A stretch of 32,027 bases of DNA from an uncultured Pirellulaceae bacterium. Lineage in GTDB: Bacteria; Planctomycetota; Planctomycetia; Pirellulales; Pirellulaceae. Each line of letters opens with the position of its first letter. The first letter of the stretch is position 1. The stretch covers positions 1 through 32,027 of the forward strand of contig CAKQWG010000011.1 of NCBI GenBank assembly GCA_934278005.1. The letters run 5' to 3'. A program made the translations under genes and the position numbers. The notes below the pieces were generated by a model. It did not search any database and was not told the origin of the DNA. It saw only the letters and a program-made list of their open reading frames with translations. Below are positions 16,306 through 24,103 of the stretch, piece by piece.

Positions 16306-17151
16306 ATGCTCAACTTCACCAAGATGCACGGAGCAGGCAATGACTACATCTATGTCAATTGTTTCGCCGAACAACTGCCGGGACCGCCGGCTGAATTAGC
16401 TGTTAAAATTTCCGACCGACGCTTCGGGGTGGGCGGGGACGGGCTAATCCTGATTGAACCATCGCACATCGCCGACGCTCGTATGCGGATGTTCAACGCC
16501 GATGGGAGCGAAGCGGAGATGTGTGGCAATGGGATCCGTTGTGTGGCTAAATACGTTTACGATCATGGGCTAGCGCGGACTGAGCAGTTGGCCATTGAGA
16601 CCGCTAGCGGCGTTTTGCAAGTGGCTCTGGAGCTGGAAAATGGCGCGGTCAGCCGAGTCACAGTCGACATGGGCGAGCCCAAATTGCAGCCGAACGATGT
16701 GCCGACCACACTTGACAGCCAGCCTGTCGTCAACTTTCAAACGCACTTCGCCGGCGTGACGCTGGCGGTTACCGCGGTATCGATGGGCAATCCCCACTGC
16801 GTTATTTTTGTGCCGCAGGCTACCGATGAACTGGTCTTAGGGCTGGGGCCAAAGATCGAAAGCGATCCGCGGTTTCCCAAACGTACCAATGTTGAATTCG
16901 TGGAGGTCCTGTCCCAGACCGAGCTGCGCCAGCGGACGTGGGAGCGCGGTTCCGGGGAGACCTGGGCCTGTGGTACGGGAGCCAGTGCGGTGTGTGTGGC
17001 TGGCGTGCTGTGCGGGCTCACGCAGCGCCAAGTGCTGATCCACTTGCGCGGCGGTGACTTGCAACTGCGCTGGGATGAAGCCAGCAATCGCGTATTGATG
17101 ACAGGCGGGGCGACCGAAGTCTTTAGCGGCCAGTGGCCCCACGTGGCGTAA
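16306..17151 (+). CDS. dapF: Diaminopimelate epimerase
   Basis: This enzyme converts LL- to meso-diaminopimelate in lysine and peptidoglycan-precursor synthesis, without a cofactor, using two cysteines as acid/base. Cys73 lies in EMCGNGIRC (residues 71-79) and Cys222 in GSGETWACGTGAS (216-228). The N-terminal FTKMHGAGNDYIYV and GVGGDGLILIE are typical of the family. The 281-residue length is standard. It is followed after 55 bp by a DUF374 acyltransferase and then xseA, probably one transcript. No strong Shine-Dalgarno site is seen before the ATG at 16306. The presence of dapF together with the GH25 gene is consistent with peptidoglycan in this organism. Confidence 0.97.
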   Translation: MLNFTKMHGAGNDYIYVNCFAEQLPGPPAELAVKISDRRFGVGGDGLILIEPSHIADARMRMFNADGSEAEMCGNGIRCVAKYVYDHGLARTEQLAIETASGVLQVALELENGAVSRVTVDMGEPKLQPNDVPTTLDSQPVVNFQTHFAGVTLAVTAVSMGNPHCVIFVPQATDELVLGLGPKIESDPRFPKRTNVEFVEVLSQTELRQRTWERGSGETWACGTGASAVCVAGVLCGLTQRQVLIHLRGGDLQLRWDEASNRVLMTGGATEVFSGQWPHVA

Positions 17152-17206
17152 GCTTCTAGCTTGCGATAACCTATCAAGTTTTCGTCAAGACTAGCGCTAT
17201 TGCGAT

Positions 17207-18046
17207 ATGCCTAAAGTCCCCAAGCCGATCCGCCAGTTTTTCCGCCGGCGCCAGCCTCCCACAGCGCTGTGGCGGTTGGTGGGCATGGTGGTCATCAAGT
17301 CGCTTAATGCGTGGATGTCGACGCTATCGTATCGCGCCGCGCGCTACGACCCGACGGTGGACCCGGCCGATGCAACATTTAGCGGGCCGGCGATTTACAT
17401 CCTATGGCACGAGACCATTCCGCTGCCACTTTTTCTGCGTCCGCACTGTCGCTTGTCGATGCTGCTCAGCCAGCACCAGGATGCCGAGGTGCTGTCCCAT
17501 GTGGGGCACTTTGCGGGCTTTCAGGTCGTCCGTGGTTCCTCCAATCGTGGCGGTACGGCCGCGCTGCGCAAGCTCATCGAGCGCGGCAGGGGCATGAGTT
17601 TAGCAATTACTCCGGACGGCCCGCGTGGTCCGCGGCGCGTGATGGCGCAGGGCTGCGTGTATCTGTCCAGCCGTTTACAGATTCCGATCGTGCCCATCGC
17701 TGTGGGCTATGACCGTCCCTGGCGCAACCGCAGTTCTTGGGACAAATTCGCGTTCCCCAGGCCCTTCAGCCGCTGCCGAGCCATCTTGGGGCCGCGGTTG
17801 CAAATGCCACCGGATATCGACAAGGCCGATATCGAGCATTACCGCCTGTGGGTAGAGAGTCAACTACAGCAGCTTACTCAGTTGGCCGAGGATTGGGCCG
17901 AGCGGAGGTGCGATGTCCGACAGTCGGAAGTCGTCTATCGCCAACCCCAGAGCGGCCGTGTACGTCCAGTCTCTCGCAGCGCAGGCTGCCATAATAAACC
18001 CACCAGTACGAATTCTTGCGCAAAGCCAAACCCATGTCCCCTTTAG
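17207..18046 (+). CDS. DUF374 / lysophospholipid-acyltransferase-like protein
   Basis: This is a member of the family of membrane-associated acyltransferases that includes DUF374 proteins. The N-terminal region has a short hydrophobic segment (LWRLVGMVVIKSLNAWM, near 21-37). The acyltransferase-like motif WHET is at residues 67-70, QVVRGSSNRGG near 106-116, and the DUF374 signature TPDGPRGPRR at 135-144, followed by VPIAVGYDRPW. The length (279 aa) is slightly long because of a basic C-terminal tail. Substrates may be lipid A precursor or a phospholipid; sequence cannot say. It lies between dapF and xseA, and its 3' end overlaps the xseA start by 13 bp, pointing to translational coupling. Confidence 0.88.
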   Translation: MPKVPKPIRQFFRRRQPPTALWRLVGMVVIKSLNAWMSTLSYRAARYDPTVDPADATFSGPAIYILWHETIPLPLFLRPHCRLSMLLSQHQDAEVLSHVGHFAGFQVVRGSSNRGGTAALRKLIERGRGMSLAITPDGPRGPRRVMAQGCVYLSSRLQIPIVPIAVGYDRPWRNRSSWDKFAFPRPFSRCRAILGPRLQMPPDIDKADIEHYRLWVESQLQQLTQLAEDWAERRCDVRQSEVVYRQPQSGRVRPVSRSAGCHNKPTSTNSCAKPNPCPL

Positions 18047-19299
18047 ACGAAGAGGCCGCCGGCGTCCCACGCGGACACTGCGCCGAAGCGCCGCTGACCG
18101 TCAGCCAACTCAATTGGTTGGTCAAGCAGACGCTCGAGCAAGCTGTTCCCAAGGTATGGCTCGAGGGAGAGATCTCAGACCTCAGTCGCCCCAGCAGCGG
18201 GCACCTGTATTTCACTCTCAAAGACGAACATAGCCAGGTGCGGGGTGTGATGTGGCGGTCTGCGGCCGCGCGTCTGCCCTTTAAGCTGAAGGATGGCATG
18301 TCCGTCATTTGCCAGGGTGCGGTCGAGGTTTACGCGCCGCGCGGCAGCTACCAACTGATCGTCAATCGCGTGCAACCTCAGGGGCTAGGCCCGTTGCAAT
18401 TGGCCTTGCAGCAGTTGCACCAGAGGCTCGCTCAGGAGGGATTGTTCGCTCCCGAGAGCAAGCGTCCGCTGCCACGTTTTCCGCGACGCTTGGGTTTTGT
18501 GACCAGTCCCAGCGGGGCGGCTCTGCACGACTTTTTAGAAGCCGCCAAGTCGCGTTGGCCGAGCTTTGAGCTAATCCTCTTTCCGGCGCGCGTGCAGGGG
18601 GAGGGGGCTGCGGCGGAGATCGTGCGTGGCATCGAGCTGGCGCAGCTTATGCAGCCGCCCTTGGACGTGTTGATCGTCGGCCGGGGGGGCGGCAGCATCG
18701 AAGATCTGTGGTGCTTCAATGAAGAGCCCGTTATTCGCGCCCTGGCGGCCTGTGCCATACCGACCGTCTCAGCGGTCGGTCACGAGATCGATGTCACGCT
18801 CAGCGACTTGGCCGCCGACGCCCGCGCGCTGACTCCCACCCACGCCGCACAATTAGCCTTGCCCAGTGAGAGCGAGTTGCGTGGGACGCTGGGCCAGTTG
18901 CAGCGGCGAGCCGGCGGGGCGGTGCAGGGGAGGCTCAAAGGGATCCGTCAGCGATTGGAGACCTACGCAACGCGCAGCGTGCTCGCCCGACCGCACCAGA
19001 TCCACCAGCAGCGTCGGCAGTTCATTGATGAACTCGACCTTCGCGGACGCACAGCCATTTGGAACATAGTGCGGCAGCAACGGCAGCGATTGGCTAGCGT
19101 TACGCGAGCTTGCCAAGCACTGTCACCGCTGCAGGTGCTCGCCCGAGGCTACAGCCTGAGCCACTTGAACGGATCGCAGCAGCCGCTCACGTCGGCCGAG
19201 CAGGTTCAGGAGGGAGACGAGGTCATCACCGTCTTGGCCGACGGGCAACTGCACTGCCGCGTGGTCGGCAGACAACTCCCGGCCAGCCCAACGCGCTAG
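18034..19299 (+). CDS. xseA: Exodeoxyribonuclease VII large subunit
   Basis: This is the large subunit of exonuclease VII, which degrades single-stranded DNA from both ends. An N-terminal OB-fold spans about residues 20-115 (KVWLEGEISDLSRPSSGHLYFTLKD). The catalytic domain that follows has GFVTSPSGAALHDFL, VGRGGGSIEDLWCFNEE and SAVGHEIDVTLSDLAAD, all family hallmarks. The C-terminal part is helical and Arg/Gln-rich, as in other XseA. The frame is open from a TTG at 18016; the ATG at 18034 is chosen. It overlaps the DUF374 gene by 13 bp. The small subunit gene xseB does not follow; fabF lies convergent instead, so xseB must be elsewhere. Confidence 0.95.
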   Translation: MSPLDEEAAGVPRGHCAEAPLTVSQLNWLVKQTLEQAVPKVWLEGEISDLSRPSSGHLYFTLKDEHSQVRGVMWRSAAARLPFKLKDGMSVICQGAVEVYAPRGSYQLIVNRVQPQGLGPLQLALQQLHQRLAQEGLFAPESKRPLPRFPRRLGFVTSPSGAALHDFLEAAKSRWPSFELILFPARVQGEGAAAEIVRGIELAQLMQPPLDVLIVGRGGGSIEDLWCFNEEPVIRALAACAIPTVSAVGHEIDVTLSDLAADARALTPTHAAQLALPSESELRGTLGQLQRRAGGAVQGRLKGIRQRLETYATRSVLARPHQIHQQRRQFIDELDLRGRTAIWNIVRQQRQRLASVTRACQALSPLQVLARGYSLSHLNGSQQPLTSAEQVQEGDEVITVLADGQLHCRVVGRQLPASPTR

Positions 19300-19319
19300 C
19301 GTGGGGTGTTAAATGACGA

Positions 19320-19341
19320 GGCCCGCGACTAACCGCGGGCC
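19320..19341. terminator. GC-rich hairpin between convergent xseA and fabF
   Basis: GGCCCGCG (19320-19327) pairs with CGCGGGCC (19334-19341) around a 6-nt loop, 21 bp after the xseA stop. It is well placed to end transcription of xseA, but no T tract follows on either strand, so it is only a candidate. Further right, GGGCCACACT occurs twice in tandem at 19414-19423 and 19424-19433. Confidence 0.45.
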
Positions 19342-19475
19342 TGTGGAATGTTGCCCAGAGGGCGACTCCCGATAACGCAGACGGCCGAGGGAGGGGTACC
19401 GACGCGGAGCGTCGGGCCACACTGGGCCACACTGGGCAACCCCAACGCGAATGCGGTGGCTTGCAGACGCTTGGC

Positions 19476-20714
19476 CTAGCGGACCTTGCCGCACAGGATG
19501 CTGGCGTTGTGTCCACCGAAGCCGAAACTATTGTTCATCGCGGTGGTCAGCTCGCGGGCGACTGGCTTAAGCGGTGTGTAGTCAAGGTCGCAGGCGGGAT
19601 CCGCATCTTCCAGATTGGCTGTGGGTGGAACCGTGTCGGAGCCGACTGCCAGCAGAGTCAGAATCATTTCGACTCCGCCGCTCGCGCCCAGCAGGTGACC
19701 AAGGCAGCCTTTAGTGCTGGATACAGATAGCTCATAGGCGTGCTTGCCAAATACGCCTTTCATCGCCTGGGTCTCGGCTTTATCTCCGAGCGGCGTGCTG
19801 GTGCCGTGTGCGTTAATATAGTCGACGCTGGTGGGTTCAAGCCGCGCGTCGCGCAGAGCATTTTCCATAGCTCGTGCAGCGCCTGAGCCGAGCGGATCGG
19901 GCTGGGTGATGTGGCCTGCATCGCCGCTGGCTCCATAACCGAGCACTTCACCATAGATTCGCGCACCGCGTTTGAGCGCATGTTCGAGCTCTTCAAAGAC
20001 TAGAATCCCGGCCCCCTCGCTCAGCACGAATCCATCGCGGTTAATGTCAAACGGACGGCTGGCGCGATGCGGTTCGTCATTGCGGTCTGAAAGAGCCTTC
20101 ATGTTCTGAAAGGCACTCAGGCCCATGGCCGTGATAGCCGCTTCGGTGCCACCGGTGATTACGATGTCTGCGTCATCGTATTGGATGGTTTTGAGCGCAT
20201 CGCCCATCGCGTTGGTGGCACTGGCGCAGGCCGTCGCTACCGTGAAGTTTGGACCGCGTAGTCCGTAGCGGATCGATAAGTTGCCGCCGGCCGCATTGAG
20301 CATCAGCTTGGGAATCGTCAGTGGGCTAACGCGATCGGGTCCCTTGGAGAGCAGTCGCTCTACCTGCGTTTCAATTTCCGCCAAGCCACCGATGCCCGAA
20401 CCCAAGATCACTCCGCAGCGATAGGCATCTTCCTGAGTGAAGTCCAGTCCAGAGTCCTCGATGGCTTTACCCCCAGCATACATAGCGAACAGTGTAAAGC
20501 GATCAAGTCGTTTGAGATCCTTGGGATCGCAGAACCTGCCTGGAGTAAAGTCGGGGATGTCTCCTGCCAACTTGACTTTAAAAGGAGCCGGATCGATTAG
20601 GCTCAGTGAGTGAATTCCACTTTGTGCGGCTAGAATAGCGCTCCAAACTTCGTCCAGTTCTTTTCCCAGGGAGGTGACCAGACCCATACCAGTTACAACA
20701 ACGCGACGTTTCAT
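19476..20714 (-). CDS. fabF: 3-oxoacyl-ACP synthase II (FabF)
   Basis: This condensing enzyme of type II fatty-acid synthesis elongates acyl-ACP with malonyl-ACP. The catalytic triad Cys163 (TACASATNAMG), His303 (NAHGTSTPLGD) and His340 (KGCLGHLLGASG) falls at the same residue numbers as in E. coli FabF when the ATG at 20714 is used. That favours this start over a GTG at 20762, which would add 16 residues. The 412-residue length is standard. It is the last gene of the minus-strand rpmF-fabD-fabG-acpP-fabF run and follows acpP by 165 bp. Confidence 0.97.
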   Translation of the reverse strand: MKRRVVVTGMGLVTSLGKELDEVWSAILAAQSGIHSLSLIDPAPFKVKLAGDIPDFTPGRFCDPKDLKRLDRFTLFAMYAGGKAIEDSGLDFTQEDAYRCGVILGSGIGGLAEIETQVERLLSKGPDRVSPLTIPKLMLNAAGGNLSIRYGLRGPNFTVATACASATNAMGDALKTIQYDDADIVITGGTEAAITAMGLSAFQNMKALSDRNDEPHRASRPFDINRDGFVLSEGAGILVFEELEHALKRGARIYGEVLGYGASGDAGHITQPDPLGSGAARAMENALRDARLEPTSVDYINAHGTSTPLGDKAETQAMKGVFGKHAYELSVSSTKGCLGHLLGASGGVEMILTLLAVGSDTVPPTANLEDADPACDLDYTPLKPVARELTTAMNNSFGFGGHNASILCGKVR

Positions 20715-20879
20715 GCTCTTGCGATTCGACTCGGGGAGTGCATTGACACTATAGTAAATCACCCCAGCCGGATTGCCTGCGCGGAATCGCCAACAAGATG
20801 CAGAGCACCTTGTTCAATTCACCGCGAGAGCATGCTTGCTGGGGTGTGATGCGAACGAACAAACCTGCCGCGAGGGCAG

Positions 20880-21119
20880 CTAAGCCTGTTGCGCCTTTTC
20901 GATGTAATCGATAGCTTCTCCGACGCGCTGGATTTTCTCAGCCGAATCTTCGGGAATGCTAATGTCGAACTCTTCTTCCAACTCCATCACGAGTTCTACT
21001 GTGTCGAGCGAATCGGCACCAAGATCGTTTACGAAGTGGGTTTCGCGAGTAATCTTGTCCTTTTCAACGCCCAGTTGCTCTGCAACTATATCGACCACTC
21101 GTTCCTCAACGGATGCCAT
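20880..21119 (-). CDS. acpP: Acyl carrier protein
   Basis: This is the acidic helical carrier on which fatty acids are built. Ser37 in [19 protein letters not shown] is the 4'-phosphopantetheine attachment site, and 79 residues is the usual length. GGGAG (21128-21132) lies 8 nt before the ATG at 21119, a strong ribosome binding site fitting the high expression expected. A 247-bp gap separates it from fabG, longer than between the other fab genes, so acpP may have its own promoter. Confidence 0.98.
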   Translation of the reverse strand: MASVEERVVDIVAEQLGVEKDKITRETHFVNDLGADSLDTVELVMELEEEFDISIPEDSAEKIQRVGEAIDYIEKAQQA

Positions 21120-21178
21120 TTACTACGCTCCCAAAACTGTAAGTTACCAATTCACCTTGGACAAACCCAAGCGAATTC

Positions 21179-21192
21179 ACAATTTCAATTGT
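21179..21192. promoter_or_regulatory. A+T-rich inverted repeat upstream of acpP
   Basis: ACAATT-TC-AATTGT is a perfect 6-bp inverted repeat about 60 bp upstream of the acpP start. A second one, AGACT-GCTTCG-AGTCT, is at 21208-21223. Either could be an operator for a fatty-acid regulator or an RNA hairpin in the fabG-acpP gap. I cannot assign a regulator, and no promoter is clear. Confidence 0.3.
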
Positions 21193-21366
21193 TTGTTTCA
21201 ATACCCGAGACTGCTTCGAGTCTTGGAGTTCCAGTGCCGAATTCTATCGCCGGTCTGTAACTCCGCGACCCAGGTAAGCCCCAAAGGATAGAAGATTCTA
21301 GCAAACTCGGTCAAGTGAGGTAGCTAGAATTGTCCTCTGCGGCCGTTTTCGTCGTTTTAGCCTGTC

Positions 21367-22167
21367 TTAGGCCGTCATGCCGCCGTCGACAGTGATGACT
21401 TGCCCCGTAATGTAGCTCGCCCCGGCGCTGGCCAGAAAGACCACTGCAGCGGCCACGTCGTCGGCTTGTCCCAAGCGATTGGCCGGGATGCGCTTCTTGA
21501 CTTCCTTAAGTACTTCATCGCCGAGCGCCTTGGTCATATCGCTTTCGATAAAACCGGGGGCGACCGCGTTAATAGTAATCTTGCGTTTGCCCAATTCACG
21601 TGCCAGGCTGCGAGTCAGTCCAATCATGCCCGCTTTAGAAGCGGAGTAGTTGGTCTGGCCTGGATTGCCGATCAGGCCTGAGACGCTGGACATATTGATA
21701 ATCCGGCCATAGCGGGCGGACATCATGATCTTAGAAGCTTCGCGGCAGCATAGGAAGCAGCTGGTCAAGTTGGTTTGGATGACCTCGTCCCACTGCTCAT
21801 CGGTCATGCGGGGCAAGAGCGTGTCGCGTGTGACGCCAGCGTTGTTGACCAGGATGTCCAGCTTGCCGTACTTTTCTTCAACTGTGGCGAACAATTGGGA
21901 GACGCTCTCGCGTGAGCCCACATCGCAGGCCATGGCTACCGCCTTGCCGCCGGCGGTTTCGATTTCGGCTACCACTTGAGCCAGTTTTTCCGCGCTGCGG
22001 GCCACGCATAGCACGGTAGCGCCACACTGGGCCAGGCGAATAGCGCAGGCTTTGCCGAGCCCCTGCGATGCGCCGGTAATTAAGGCGACTTGTCCGCTTA
22101 AATCGGTGGACAGACCCAGTTGGGCCAGCCCACTAGGTTCCAGTCCCTTGGCTGCGGATTCGCTCAT
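21367..22167 (-). CDS. fabG: 3-oxoacyl-ACP reductase FabG
   Basis: This NADPH-dependent short-chain dehydrogenase reduces 3-oxoacyl-ACP in fatty-acid synthesis. The nucleotide-binding motif TGASQGLGKA is near residues 31-40 and NNAG at 108-111. The catalytic Ser161, Tyr174 and Lys178 lie in NMSSVSG and NYSASKAG. VAPGFIESDMT follows. The protein is about 25 residues longer at the N-terminus than E. coli FabG, before LSGQVALITG. The ATG at 22167 is preceded by a GAGG ribosome binding site, so the extension is probably real. It lies 43 bp after fabD. The gene context makes FabG, rather than another dehydrogenase, the safe call. Confidence 0.96.
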   Translation of the reverse strand: MSESAAKGLEPSGLAQLGLSTDLSGQVALITGASQGLGKACAIRLAQCGATVLCVARSAEKLAQVVAEIETAGGKAVAMACDVGSRESVSQLFATVEEKYGKLDILVNNAGVTRDTLLPRMTDEQWDEVIQTNLTSCFLCCREASKIMMSARYGRIINMSSVSGLIGNPGQTNYSASKAGMIGLTRSLARELGKRKITINAVAPGFIESDMTKALGDEVLKEVKKRIPANRLGQADDVAAAVVFLASAGASYITGQVITVDGGMTA

Positions 22168-22210
22168 GGATGCCTCATTTCAAGTAAAAGTGAATTCAGT
22201 ATTTAGTGTT

Positions 22211-23140
22211 TTATTCGCCGACGTTTTCGCAGGCTATCTTGCGGTTGATGCGTTTGAGGGTTCCGGCCAGGACGCGTCCCGCGCCGATTTCGATAAACCG
22301 CTCGCAGCCATCGGAGATCATTCGCTCCAGTGAAGCTTGCCAGCGGACAGGCTCAACTACCTGTTGCGCCAATAAGCGCCTGAAGTCGGCCGGCTGGGTG
22401 TGTGGGGCAGCGTCGACATTGGAGTAAATCGGTACTCGCGTCGTCTGGAACTCAACTGCTGCTAAGGCTGAGGACAGTTTTTCCACGGCGGGCTGCATCA
22501 CTGGCGTGTGGAAGGCTCCGGCGACTTGAAGTCGAACGACCTTGAAGGCTCCCGCCTCGAGGCTCAGGTCCTCTGCTTTCTGTAGGGCCTGCGTATGCCC
22601 CGAGATAGCGATATTTCCGGGGCACAGTAGGTTGGCCACACGCACCAGTTCCGCGCCGCCCCTGGCTTGGTCGAAGCTACTTGTCGCCTGCTCGCACACC
22701 GCAGCAAGCTGCTCTTGTTCCATCCCCAGAATGCTGCTCATACCGCTGGAGACAGCATCGGCAGCGGCTTGCATGGCTAGGCCACGGATCTGGACCAGGC
22801 GTAGGCCCGCTTCAAAATCGATTCCGCCGGCCGCAGCGACGGCTGTATATTCACCAAGGCTCAGCCCGGCTACGGCCGCCACATGGTTCCACAAATCCGG
22901 ACGCTCCTCTTCCAATTGCCGCAGCGCGGCCAGCGCGTGAACAAATAGAGCGGGTTGACTGAATTCGGTCCGGTTGAGTTGTTCAGCCGGACCTTCGGCG
23001 CAGAGCTCGAGCAAGTCGAAGCCAAGTGTGTGGCTGGCTCGCTCGAAGAGTTCGCGAGCCACCGGGCTGCGCTGGGTTAATTCGGCTCCCATGCCGACCG
23101 TCTGGGCACCCTGCCCAGGAAATAGAAGCCCTATGCTCAT
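22211..23140 (-). CDS. fabD: Malonyl-CoA:ACP transacylase FabD
   Basis: This enzyme moves malonyl groups from CoA to acyl carrier protein. The N-terminal motif is LLFPGQGAQTVGMG. The nucleophile Ser94 sits in AGLSLGEYTA, where the usual elbow is GHSLGE: the histidine before the serine is a leucine here. The active-site His211 is in AGAFHTPVM. The length (309 aa) is standard. It is the first fab gene of the run and follows rpmF by 198 bp. The leucine variant does not remove the catalytic serine or histidine, so activity is expected. Confidence 0.96.
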   Translation of the reverse strand: MSIGLLFPGQGAQTVGMGAELTQRSPVARELFERASHTLGFDLLELCAEGPAEQLNRTEFSQPALFVHALAALRQLEEERPDLWNHVAAVAGLSLGEYTAVAAAGGIDFEAGLRLVQIRGLAMQAAADAVSSGMSSILGMEQEQLAAVCEQATSSFDQARGGAELVRVANLLCPGNIAISGHTQALQKAEDLSLEAGAFKVVRLQVAGAFHTPVMQPAVEKLSSALAAVEFQTTRVPIYSNVDAAPHTQPADFRRLLAQQVVEPVRWQASLERMISDGCERFIEIGAGRVLAGTLKRINRKIACENVGE

Positions 23141-23195
23141 CTAGCCTCGTCCCAGTGGCGCGCCCAAGATTAGGCGCCCGATGATGAATTGTTCA

Positions 23196-23225
23196 ACTAG
23201 TGCTTTGTCGACTAGTGCTTTGTCG
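23196..23225. repeat. 15-bp exact tandem duplication between rpmF and fabD
   Basis: ACTAGTGCTTTGTCG is repeated head to tail at 23196-23210 and 23211-23225, about 55 bp upstream of the fabD start. In many bacteria plsX and fabH lie in this rpmF-fabD slot; here the 198-bp gap holds only this repeat. Confidence 0.8.
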
Positions 23226-23338
23226 AAGCCTGCTCTCGGGAATATCCTACCGGCCGCGAACCAGCTTGCGGTAACCACAGCCGGCGCCAAAATGGCTGAT
23301 AAGACGACCAGCCCGTAAATTTAGAAACGGATGCAGGT

Positions 23339-23524
23339 CTAGCTGTTTTGACCCATGTCAACCACGACGCGTCCCATGTAATAACCGCACTTAGGGCAAA
23401 CCGAGTGGGTTGGGACCGTCGTGCTGCACTTCGGGCAAAAGCCGGTCTGTTTCGCTTTGACGTGATGGTGCGAGCGGCGTTTGCCGCTGCGTGAATTGGA
23501 GTGTTTGCGCTTTGGAACGGCCAT
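23339..23524 (-). CDS. rpmF: 50S ribosomal protein L32
   Basis: This small basic ribosomal protein has the L32 start MAVPKRKHSNSRSGKRR and a zinc ribbon (CPKC-TTVPTHSV-CPKC). The frame is open 19 codons further upstream, but the ATG at 23524 gives the conserved N-terminus and a 61-residue protein. A G-rich site (GGGGAATTGGAAC) lies just before it. It heads the minus-strand run that leads into fabD, the usual rpmF-fab association, though without plsX and fabH. Confidence 0.97.
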   Translation of the reverse strand: MAVPKRKHSNSRSGKRRSHHHVKAKQTGFCPKCSTTVPTHSVCPKCGYYMGRVVVDMGQNS

Positions 23525-24103
23525 TGTTCCAATTCCCCTAAGATAATAATGAACTTGACTATATGAAACTACACGTCTCAAGAGCCCCGCAAGGTATGGG
23601 CTGGGCCAGGTTCTGTCAAGTCACATTTGGGCGGCGGCGGAAAGAAGCAGCCCGCAGCGCTGCCGCAGATGGTCAATAAATACAGCCTTTGGAGTGGTCG
23701 AACCGCTCCGATGGAGGCTGCACCTTCTTCCGGCCGACGGAGCGGTCTGGCGACTATGACGCACACCCGCGTGAGATAGTCGCCGAACCGCTCCGCCGGT
23801 TCGCACGCACATTCCCACGCACATTTCCGGCCGACGGAGCGGTCGGGCGACAATGACGCAACATAATTGCGACTGACGAGAAAATTGCGACCGACCAGTC
23901 GAGCCGCATTTTGTGAGGGCTGTAGGGCTCGTGCGGCTGAAGACAACTTGTCAGCCGTCCAAAGTGAAGGAAAACCAGGAAAAGACTCAAGTAAACGCCC
24001 TTTTTTGTGCCGCACACTGGCCCAACCCGCGCCGACTCTCCTACACTAGAGGCAGGCCCTAGGGCTTAAGTGACTTATGTGACATTTTGGGAGGAACGAA
24101 ACT
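23525..24103. other. Divergent intergenic region, rpmF and envelope cluster
   Basis: This 579-bp stretch has no gene I accept. It must contain the rpmF promoter (minus) and the promoter of the gene at 24104 (plus); no clear -35/-10 pair is visible. It holds a small repeat family (23699-23860, listed separately). At its right end GGGAGGA (24089-24095) is a strong ribosome binding site 8 nt before the GTG start at 24104. Overlapping open frames on both strands look like chance products. Confidence 0.55.
23699..23860. repeat. Short interspersed repeat family with core CGGAGCGGT
   Basis: A 36-bp unit starting TTCCGGCCGACGGAGCGGTC is present at 23728-23763 and 23825-23860, identical at 34 of 36 positions. 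The same core appears inverted as CGAACCGCTCCG at 23699-23710 and 23784-23795. The second inverted copy lies in a perfect hairpin, GAACCG-CTCCGC-CGGTTC (23785-23802). CACGCACATT is also repeated at 23804-23813 and 23816-23825. Two direct and two inverted copies of the core within 162 bp suggest a palindromic intergenic repeat element rather than chance. Confidence 0.75.

Noticed and set aside
20715..20762. GTG start adding 16 residues to FabF
   Set aside because: With the ATG at 20714 the catalytic residues fall at 163, 303 and 340 as in E. coli FabF; the extension has no family support.
23578..24015. Minus-strand frame of 145 residues upstream of rpmF
   Set aside because: It spans the intergenic repeat family, has an odd Cys/Pro/Arg composition and shows no ribosome binding site or recognisable motif.
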